NCBI RefSeq assembly: GCF_003675385.1
Contig: NZ_RCWZ01000001.1
Coordinates: forward strand, 496,001-560,000
Source of the DNA: Mucilaginibacter kameinonensis
Lineage (GTDB): Bacteria; Bacteroidota; Bacteroidia; Sphingobacteriales; Sphingobacteriaceae
Reading direction: 5' to 3'
DNA: 64,000 nucleotides
Shown: in pieces, positions 53,979 through 61,284 of the stretch
Layout: each line of letters starts with the position of its first letter
Position numbering within the stretch: the stretch's first letter is position 1
Program-made: the position numbers and the translations under genes
The notes under the pieces: generated by a model
What the model was told of the DNA's origin: nothing
The model's database searches: none
What the model saw: only the letters and a program-made list of their open reading frames with translations

Positions 53979-54779
53979 CTATTGTGGTGGATTTGTTCCT
54001 CCTCCGCCAGTATCCCAAGCCGAAGCAGATAAACTATGAGTAATTATCACGTCCTGCCCCGGGGGGGGGAAGGTTCACGGTATAATTTCCGTTAAAATGG
54101 GCTTGAAACGAGAACGGTACCGTCGCGATGACGATATTTCCTTGTAAATTCCCGGCAAAGTTTCCTGTGTACACCCCCGTAGTCATAAGAGGATTAGTTG
54201 TGGTCACTGTCCCGATACCGCCATACGCCATTTTCGGTGTGGTAGCCGCATTTGAAAGCCCCTGATACGAGTATGTGCCATTTGCTTTTTTAGTATAGCC
54301 AGCGATAAAATTTATTGTGTACGCATCTGAAAGGGTGCCGATGAGACTACCGCTAATCGAGGTGGCATCGGTGATGGCTTTAGAAAAAGAATAATTGGTC
54401 GTGAGAGGAACGTCGTTGGGGGTAAGGGCGTTGGCTGCTATGTTCGCCGTGTGAGCCAATTGAACCGAATCGATGTGAGTAAAAACTGTTTGCTTCTCGA
54501 TAAATGTAAGCGCTTCATATGCCTTTTATAACTCTTAAATGACGTAACCGTAGTCTCTTTCGTTACAGCATCGGTTTGCACGCCCGTGGTGGCACTGGCT
54601 GGCGTGATATGTACCAGTTGTTCTAATTTTGCTTTATAGAATGCTTCTGACCCTTCAGGCGGGGTATTCTGATTGGCTGACTTCTTGCAGGATACTGCTG
54701 CACATATGAAGGCTGTTAAGACAAGGAGCGGTGTTCTTTTTATACGATTTGTGTTAGATGGGTTAAGGTATTTGGTTAT
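53979..54779 (-). pseudogene. Frameshifted lipoprotein gene with homopolymer indels
   Basis: Three segments line up as one protein in different frames. (a) A lipoprotein signal (PLLVLTAFICAAVSC) begins upstream in the frame with NRIKRTPLL. (b) After an A4-run near 54525 the frame shifts by one into AYEALTFIEKQTVFTHIDSV and on through AHTANIAANALTP. (c) A C9/G4 run at 54057-54069 shifts it again; removing one base restores a tail ending SAWDTGGGGTNPPQ, stop at 53979. No ATG, GTG or TTG precedes segment (a) in frame; an ATA at 54777-54779 is the only plausible start. Either a decaying gene, homopolymer sequencing errors or phase variation. It lies 8 bp after the 54788 gene. Confidence 0.65.
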
Positions 54780-54787
54780 TTAATGTG

Positions 54788-55588
54788 TTAATACATGCTT
54801 AAATGGGGGACACTTTTGAGCACTGGCACCCCTTTAGGTAATTGAAATATATTGGGGTCCGGTGTTTCTGTGTCAAAGGAAAGCAACTGGATTCTGGATA
54901 TACAGGTAATCGAATAATTATTGAACGCTGATGTACTTTCGGCGTCAAAGCTGACTACGGTAAACGAGAAGTTGAAATTCAAATAGGCGTTTAGTAACGA
55001 GAAGATGGGAAGTTGCTGTTTTGTGTAAATAAACTGATGCCATTGTACCTGGTCGGAGGATTTGTACAGTGCTTTATAGCAGGGCAACCCCGCAACGGTT
55101 ATCGGTTGTTGATGCGCTGTGTCTATTATGGTTGTTCTTTTTGATATGATAGCTAAGAGCAATGCCCTAAAAAACAACTCATCGGAATCTGTTCGCAGGG
55201 AATCCTTGGAGATGAACGGCTTTTTGTTCTTGGTAAAAAAGGTATAGACAAGTTTTTTCTTCCAGTCGATTAGATAGTGTGGTGTGATAAGGGATACCGC
55301 CAAAGATGACTTAACTGTAGTATCGCTACCGGTACTGTTTTCACGTGAGGAATTGCTTGCAAGTGGCCGTTCTGCATTCTTACTTCTGAGCACCTTATCA
55401 TGTAGGATGTGGTAGTCAAACTGCATCACCATGTGCCCGGCAGTATCCATTTTTGCTGTATCAGCAGGAGGAAACCAAAACAGTCCTATCTTAACGGAGC
55501 CGTTGCCCAGATCTGTTGGTAGTTTCGTTTGAGCAACGCAATTTATGGTGCAGAAAATAATACTGAAAAGCAGGGAATGTTTTATCAT
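54788..55588 (-). CDS. Hypothetical secreted protein (GLPGLI-like at best)
   Basis: This 266-aa protein has a signal peptide (MIKHSLLFSIIFCTINCVAQ). Segments YHILHDKVLRSKN and ITVAGLPCYKALYKS weakly recall GLPGLI-type secreted proteins, but this is not a firm assignment. It is the first gene of the 2-kb block flanked by the 43-bp repeats. Confidence 0.6.
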   Translation of the reverse strand: MIKHSLLFSIIFCTINCVAQTKLPTDLGNGSVKIGLFWFPPADTAKMDTAGHMVMQFDYHILHDKVLRSKNAERPLASNSSRENSTGSDTTVKSSLAVSLITPHYLIDWKKKLVYTFFTKNKKPFISKDSLRTDSDELFFRALLLAIISKRTTIIDTAHQQPITVAGLPCYKALYKSSDQVQWHQFIYTKQQLPIFSLLNAYLNFNFSFTVVSFDAESTSAFNNYSITCISRIQLLSFDTETPDPNIFQLPKGVPVLKSVPHLSMY

Positions 55589-55808
55589 TTCGTGGTATTT
55601 GCAAAAAAGGTCGGTTCAAAAATTATATTATCAGCTCATTCTCAATCTGCATGTAGCAAGATAGTTTGATTAGAATGACGGGCGATTCTTAATACTGTAA
55701 AAGTACAGGAAAGGATGTCGGGGCGTTTACAAATATTATCCCTTGATAAATCAATATTAATATTAAAATATTTTTTCGCTTGTTGCTACGGCTTAGTGAT
55801 TGCCAGCA

Positions 55809-55851
55809 TTTTGATGAGGTGATAAAGCAGCGCCGTATAAAACAAAAAACC
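55809..55851. repeat. 43-bp direct repeat, copy 2
   Basis: Identical to copy 1 (53788-53830). Its last bases overlap the start of the terminator palindrome at 55846, which copy 1 lacks. The surrounding 305-bp gap (55589-55893) holds no gene. Confidence 0.85.
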
Positions 55852-55871
55852 CACCGGTACCGGTGGGTTTT
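55846..55871 (-). terminator. Terminator downstream of the small membrane-protein gene
   Basis: A perfect 26-bp palindrome (half AAAACCCACCGGT) with flanking A/T runs, 22 bp beyond the stop of the minus-strand gene at 55894. Confidence 0.85.
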
Positions 55872-55893
55872 ATTATAACCATATAATTTAATC

Positions 55894-56301
55894 CTATCTT
55901 AAAAACGCGCCTGCTTCACAAACAATCAATAGCATGGTGCAGGAAACTATTACGCAAACCATCAGCATTATTGACCATGTATTAGGGTTGTGTTTGCTGA
56001 TGCGGGCAAACGCTGTATTGATTTTTTTGAAGAAACGGCTGTTCAACAACACAAAATAGTTAAGTATAAATGCACCTGTTGCCCCCATCAGTATCATTAA
56101 GCCAGATAGCGGGCTTAATTGAAACCAGCCGGCATTTAAAAACAATTGCGCCACGCTTACTAAAATGGCCAGCAAAATGATCATTAAAAAACTCGCCCCA
56201 AAAAGCGCGTTGGCTTTTGGCAATCCGCCGTGACCAAAGTTTTTAACATTCCACCTGTAAAACGTTACATAAATGGATTTGTAGGTTTCTGCTGTTTTCA
56301 T
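55894..56301 (-). CDS. Hypothetical small membrane protein
   Basis: This 135-aa protein has three hydrophobic helices (FLMIILLAILVSVAQLF, LMILMGATGAFILNYFVLL, IMLMVCVIVSCTMLLIVC) and a basic N-terminal cytoplasmic-looking segment. No family is recognised. It has its own terminator at 55846. Confidence 0.7.
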   Translation of the reverse strand: MKTAETYKSIYVTFYRWNVKNFGHGGLPKANALFGASFLMIILLAILVSVAQLFLNAGWFQLSPLSGLMILMGATGAFILNYFVLLNSRFFKKINTAFARISKHNPNTWSIMLMVCVIVSCTMLLIVCEAGAFLR

Positions 56302-56861
56302 AATGTTATGGTTTTAGGTAATTAATTCGGTGCAAAATAATATTACTTGCACAATATTGGTTTAAAAACGGAATCGGCAAAATTTTATTGCGATTATGTT
56401 TGATTTTTATCGTTTTTGTATTCATTTATTTGGTTTGATGCTTATATCGCAAAAAAATATCGTACCGAAGGGAATAGTCTTATTTTTTGCCGTATTGATG
56501 AAAAAAGAGAAATTTTTGGTAAAACAAATGTTACAAATCCCGGATTACGACGTCAAAAGGCTGTTTTGAACGCAGACAACGCAATATTTGCGTTAATTTG
56601 CTGTTATAAGGGCATCTTTATAGCATATAATGCAGCCGTGTATGGTTGTAGTGTAGTGGATAAGTAGAGGAATGGTTTTTTATGCTTTAAACCTTTACAG
56701 TTGATATTTGTCGAACACGCGTTTATCAGCAAAATAATTAACCAGAGCACTAACATCTAAACCCTATACTACCTCATGAATTAAGTTTCCTAACAGTACC
56801 ACGGCCCTACATCTCTACCTATAAATTAATCTAACCTTATAACATCTGCACCTAAACCAGG
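56302..56861. other. 560-bp intergenic region, no convincing gene
   Basis: Between divergent genes. An 83-codon frame at 56416-56667 lacks a recognisable family, signal peptide or Shine-Dalgarno and has the composition of random AT-rich DNA, so it is not called. Promoters of both flanking genes are expected here but no clear TAnnTTTG pair is seen. Confidence 0.5.
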
Positions 56862-59558
56862 ATGAAAACAATTTTTCTTTCACTGATCCTGCTATGCCTG
56901 TTTTCGGCGTCTTTTGCCCAAAACCGGGCCGCTATTAAAGGCAAAGTCACCGACTCGCTAAATAAGCAACCTCTTGAATTAAGTACCGTCGCGATGGTTG
57001 ATCTGAAAGATACCTCGCTTATTGCTTATACCCTCAGTAAAAAAAATGGCGACTTTGAACTGCAGCGCCTGCCTGTTGATAAAGAAGTGCGCCTGGTTAT
57101 TTCGTTTGCAGGATATAAAAGCTATATCCGCCGTTTTAATTTTAAAAAAGGAGATATCGTTGATTTAGGGAGCATTGCGCTCAACAGCAAAATGCTTAGC
57201 GAGGTTGTGGTACGGGCCGAGCGGGTGCCTATTAAAGTAAAAAAAGATACCATAGAGTTTGATGCTGCCGCATTCAAAACCCGGCCAAACGCCGCTGTGG
57301 AAGAGCTGCTAAAAAAGCTTCCCGGCGTACAGGTTGATGGCGACGGAACAATTACCGTTAATGGGAAGCAGGTAAGTAAACTGTTAATAGATGGCAAGCA
57401 GTTTTTTGGCTCTGATCCCAAAATCGCTACCAAAAATCTTGATGCGGCTATCGTGGCCCAGGTACAGGTTTATGATGACCGCGAAAACGATCCAGACCAT
57501 TTGGTGAGCGAAACCCAGGTACAAAAGATCATCAATATCAAATTAAAAAAGGCCATTAAAAAGAGCATTTTCGGGAAGGTGTTCGGCGGCGCTGGCTCAC
57601 GTGACAGGTATGAGGCCGGTGGGTTATTCAATATGTTCCGGGATACTTTGCAGGTGAGTATTATCGGCTTAAGTAATAACCTTAACCATACAGGTTTTTC
57701 GCGCGAGGAGCTTAACGCGCAAGGCGGGTTTGACCGCAGCGGTGGCAACACCTCCTTTAACGGCGGCCGTAACTGGGGCGGTGGTATAGAAAAGATCACC
57801 TCAGGTGGCTTTAATCTTAACCAAAACTATGGCGAAAAACTAAAGCTTAACCTGCAATATTTTTATACGCAACGGAATAATACGGTTGAATCGGCCAATT
57901 TTCAGCAGCAGTTTCTGAAAGATACTACCCTGTTAACGCGCGCTTCAAGCAACAGGTATGCAAACAATCATACGCACACAATTAGTGGCCTTGTGGAGTG
58001 GAAGCCGGATACTGTCCGAAACCTGCGCTATAATCCATCATTAAGTTATAATTCTAATAACAGCGGCTCCTCAGCTTTGGGCAATACGTCAAACAATTTT
58101 GATATGCCGGTAAACAAGTCGGTGTCAAACTCTACGAGCGATTGGCATTCAACGCAGTTTAATCAAAGCTTTTACTTTCATAAGCGATCTAAAAACAAAA
58201 GCAAGGAGTCGTTTACCATATCACATAGCCTGAGTATTAACCCTAACCACAGCAACAATTTCAACAATAATGATGTGGTAAATTACCAGCGTCCCGATTT
58301 GTCAGATAGTTTGCACCGCCTCTCAGTCCATACGTCAAATAATGTTTCGGGTAATCTGGATTTTAGTTACCGCTACCCCGTAACCAAAAACCTTATTGTT
58401 GATGTAACCACATCGGGCATATACAACAAAACCAGCGACCAGGTTTTTACCTATGATCGTAAAACCGGCCTCGATTCGCTGATCAGCAATCAAAGTTCTG
58501 ACCTTAAGCGTGATCAGTGGACGGAGAACATTAAGCCGGGCATTACTTATCAGCTTAACAAAAAAACCCAGATCATCGCCGGGCTTAATACCCAATGGCA
58601 GCAAATCAACAATAACTTTGTAACCAGCAGGCTTATGCAAAACTATTTTTTCCTGCTGCCAACCGTTCGTATTGAGGCTTATGGGATATCTTTTAGCTAT
58701 GAGCGCCGGGTTAATCAGCCGGGGATATCAAATTTGCAGCCTATTACTATAGTTTACAGTCCGTTGTATAGCTATACGGGTAATCCTAACCTTGTGCCCA
58801 GCATAAACAATAACTATTACATTAACTTTTTTAAATACTTTAATGACAGCCAATTGGGGATTTACTCATACGGCAATATCGCTTCGCAAAAAAACATGGC
58901 CGTTACGCAGCAAACCATTAGCTCAGATGGCGCGCAAACCAATACAACGGTTAACCGCGATGGCCGGCCAAGCTATAATTTTTCGGTTGGGGTGTTTAAA
59001 CGGTTTAAAAAGGTTAAAGAGTGGCAGGTTAACACATCAACCAATTTTTATGGTAACTATTACCAAAGCCTTAACCTGCTTAATAATGTTGAAGGCTGGC
59101 AGAACACAGTTTCGTATGGGGTACATGAAAACATTGGCGTTAACTGGAAAGATGTAATTGACCTGAATACAGGCGTGGGCTTTAATCAATCAAATACCAA
59201 ATATCATTATGATGATTTCAGGAGCGTAAAAGTGGGCACTTATACCATAAGCAATAGCCTGGTGGTGAGGTTCCCTAAAAAGATAATCTGGGAAACCAAG
59301 CAGGATTTTAATTACAATGGCCAGGTTGCGGCAGGCTTTAAAAAAGGCGTTAACGTAGTGAGTTCATCGCTGGCCCTGCAAATGCTTAAAAAAGACCGGG
59401 GCGAGTTGAAGTTTTCTGTTTATGATATCTTTAATCAAAACGTAAGTGTGTACCGTTACATCAACAGCAACTCGGTTAACGACGTACAAAACAATACATT
59501 GAAACGTTATTTTATGGTTACTTACAGTGTGAAGTTCAATAAGCTAAGCACAAAATAG
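56862..59558 (+). CDS. TonB-plug/beta-barrel outer-membrane protein (CarboxypepD-reg type)
   Basis: This 898-aa protein has a signal peptide (LILLCLFSASFAQ) and a CarboxypepD-reg-like beta-sandwich (about 25-110, AAIKGKVTDSLNKQPLELSTVAM). A plug-like domain follows (about 120-240, RPNAAVEELLKKLPGVQVDGDGTITVNGKQVSKLLIDGKQFFGSDPKIATKNL), then a large OMP_b-brl_3 barrel to the C-terminus. This family resembles TonB-dependent receptors but has no clear TonB box and no SusD partner here. The substrate is unknown. It is a paralogue of the gene at 61285. Confidence 0.9.
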   Translation: MKTIFLSLILLCLFSASFAQNRAAIKGKVTDSLNKQPLELSTVAMVDLKDTSLIAYTLSKKNGDFELQRLPVDKEVRLVISFAGYKSYIRRFNFKKGDIVDLGSIALNSKMLSEVVVRAERVPIKVKKDTIEFDAAAFKTRPNAAVEELLKKLPGVQVDGDGTITVNGKQVSKLLIDGKQFFGSDPKIATKNLDAAIVAQVQVYDDRENDPDHLVSETQVQKIINIKLKKAIKKSIFGKVFGGAGSRDRYEAGGLFNMFRDTLQVSIIGLSNNLNHTGFSREELNAQGGFDRSGGNTSFNGGRNWGGGIEKITSGGFNLNQNYGEKLKLNLQYFYTQRNNTVESANFQQQFLKDTTLLTRASSNRYANNHTHTISGLVEWKPDTVRNLRYNPSLSYNSNNSGSSALGNTSNNFDMPVNKSVSNSTSDWHSTQFNQSFYFHKRSKNKSKESFTISHSLSINPNHSNNFNNNDVVNYQRPDLSDSLHRLSVHTSNNVSGNLDFSYRYPVTKNLIVDVTTSGIYNKTSDQVFTYDRKTGLDSLISNQSSDLKRDQWTENIKPGITYQLNKKTQIIAGLNTQWQQINNNFVTSRLMQNYFFLLPTVRIEAYGISFSYERRVNQPGISNLQPITIVYSPLYSYTGNPNLVPSINNNYYINFFKYFNDSQLGIYSYGNIASQKNMAVTQQTISSDGAQTNTTVNRDGRPSYNFSVGVFKRFKKVKEWQVNTSTNFYGNYYQSLNLLNNVEGWQNTVSYGVHENIGVNWKDVIDLNTGVGFNQSNTKYHYDDFRSVKVGTYTISNSLVVRFPKKIIWETKQDFNYNGQVAAGFKKGVNVVSSSLALQMLKKDRGELKFSVYDIFNQNVSVYRYINSNSVNDVQNNTLKRYFMVTYSVKFNKLSTK

Positions 59559-59682
59559 GCAGATAAGTAAACGGTAAAACAAAGAGGCTGTATCAAATTA
59601 AAAGATGCAGTCTTTAATTTTACAAGGTGGCTGTAACTATCTTTATCAGGAGATAGTCTTAATTATAACCAAAATGCCCATC

Positions 59683-61197
59683 ATGATGAAAACCAGGACC
59701 TATCTTTTTTTAGCTGCTACTATGGCGCTATCATTCGGCCTATTTGGCCGTGCAAATGCGCAGGACATGCCCGGTAAGCGCGATTCTATCAATTCGGTTG
59801 TATTGAATGAGAAACGTGTGATACAGGTAATACTGCCTGATGGTTATAAAGCCGGTTTAACAACGAAATACGATGTATTGTATATCCTTGATGATTGGAA
59901 TATAAAATTAGGGCGCGATATACAGCACTTTATTTTTGATGAGCACACCATGCCGCCAATGATAATTGTAGGCGTGTTAAATACCGACCGGGACAGGGAT
60001 TTTTTGCCAACGCATAACAGTGGCAATAAAACATCGGGCGGAGCCGATAAATTTCTGAAGTTTTTTAAGGATGAGCTGATTCCTTATATCAATAAAACCT
60101 ATCCATCGGATGGTGATAACACGCTTTTCGGCCACTCCTTTGGTGGGGTGTTTGTTACTTATGCTTTGTTGAACGAGCCGCAGCTTTTTAATAATTACGT
60201 TGCCGGCGACCCGAGTTATTGGTGGGATAACGGTATTATGCTTAAGCAGGTTAAAGAGAAATTGCCGTCACTTGCCGGCCTGCAAAAGTCACTTTACATA
60301 GGTGGTCGTGAGGGGCAGGGTATGAAAGAAATGCGGATTACCCCAATGGATAGCCTGTTAAAAAAGGACGCGCCGGCCGGGTTTGAGTGGGTGGTTAAGG
60401 CGTACCCTAAAGAATCGCATGGAACGGTGCGGCTGAAAAACTTTTACGATGGCCTGAGATTTGCCTATAATGATTATGGTGGCAAGCCATTGGAGTTTCA
60501 CCCGTCCGCTGGTATTGTTTTAAAAGATAGACCGATAAAGATCTGGTACTTTGAAGATACAGCAAAAGTGCATTATACTTTTGATGGTTCGCTGCCGTTA
60601 ATGACATCGCCATTTGTAAAACCCGAAATTGAGTTGGCCGGTCCCGCGAAAGTTACCATGCGCCAGATTGCCGGTCGCGCTAAATTTGACAAAGCCTTCA
60701 GCGGAGAATTTAAAGAAGGGGCCTATTTGCCCGCATCATCACTCAGGAAAAACTATAAACCCGGCGGCTTTCATTACGCTTATTACGAAGGCCAATGGGA
60801 TAAACTGCCCGACTTTAAGACATTAAAACCGGTTAAAGAAGGCACAGAAGATAGCCTCTTCAATATTAATAAGCTTCCGCGCCAAAACAATTTCGGCTTA
60901 GTTATAGATGGGCAATTTAAAGTTGAACAGGACGGTTATTATATTTTTGGATTAGGATCGGATGACGGTTGTAAAGTGTATTTGAACGATAAGGTTATCA
61001 TTGATCTTGATGGTTTGCATGACGGTGATATTGAGCGGTCATATATCGTTCCGCTGAAAAAAGGGTTTTATCCATTGCGGATAGAATATTTTCAAAAAGA
61101 AGGCGGCAGGAAGCTTGATTTTGTATACGTAACCCCTGATAATATCGCCAAAAAGAAAATTACACCCATTCCGTACGCGCTGCGGTATGGAAAATAA
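59683..61197 (+). CDS. Secreted esterase with CHB-like and PA14 domains
   Basis: The start at 59683 (MMKTRTYLFLAATMALSF signal) gives 504 aa; a longer in-frame start at 59605 is unlikely. Residues about 25-265 form an enterochelin-esterase-like alpha/beta hydrolase with nucleophile Ser152 in GHSFGG and catalytic His in KESHGTV. A short fn3/chitobiase-C-terminal-like module follows (about 285-350, KVHYTFDGSLPL). The last 140 residues are a PA14-type carbohydrate-binding beta-sandwich (DGYYIFGLGSDDGCKVYLNDKVIIDLDGLHDGD...GFYPLRIEYFQKEGG). It probably removes acyl groups from a glycan or siderophore-like ligand at the cell surface (inference). Confidence 0.88.
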   Translation: MMKTRTYLFLAATMALSFGLFGRANAQDMPGKRDSINSVVLNEKRVIQVILPDGYKAGLTTKYDVLYILDDWNIKLGRDIQHFIFDEHTMPPMIIVGVLNTDRDRDFLPTHNSGNKTSGGADKFLKFFKDELIPYINKTYPSDGDNTLFGHSFGGVFVTYALLNEPQLFNNYVAGDPSYWWDNGIMLKQVKEKLPSLAGLQKSLYIGGREGQGMKEMRITPMDSLLKKDAPAGFEWVVKAYPKESHGTVRLKNFYDGLRFAYNDYGGKPLEFHPSAGIVLKDRPIKIWYFEDTAKVHYTFDGSLPLMTSPFVKPEIELAGPAKVTMRQIAGRAKFDKAFSGEFKEGAYLPASSLRKNYKPGGFHYAYYEGQWDKLPDFKTLKPVKEGTEDSLFNINKLPRQNNFGLVIDGQFKVEQDGYYIFGLGSDDGCKVYLNDKVIIDLDGLHDGDIERSYIVPLKKGFYPLRIEYFQKEGGRKLDFVYVTPDNIAKKKITPIPYALRYGK

Positions 61198-61226
61198 ATG
61201 TAGTTGGTTTTAAAACAGGCTTAAAT

Positions 61227-61258
61227 AAAAAGGCTGATCAATTACGATCAGCCTTTTT
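61227..61258. terminator. Bidirectional terminator between convergent genes
   Basis: AAAAAGGCTGATC-AATTAC-GATCAGCCTTTTT: a 13-bp stem with A/T runs on both sides. Confidence 0.9.
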
Positions 61259-61284
61259 TATGTTTTTAAGTCAGGAGCTACAGG

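Noticed and set aside
56416..56667. 83-codon ORF in the 560-bp gap
   Set aside because: No signal peptide, no family features, no ribosome-binding site and AT-rich composition typical of non-coding DNA.
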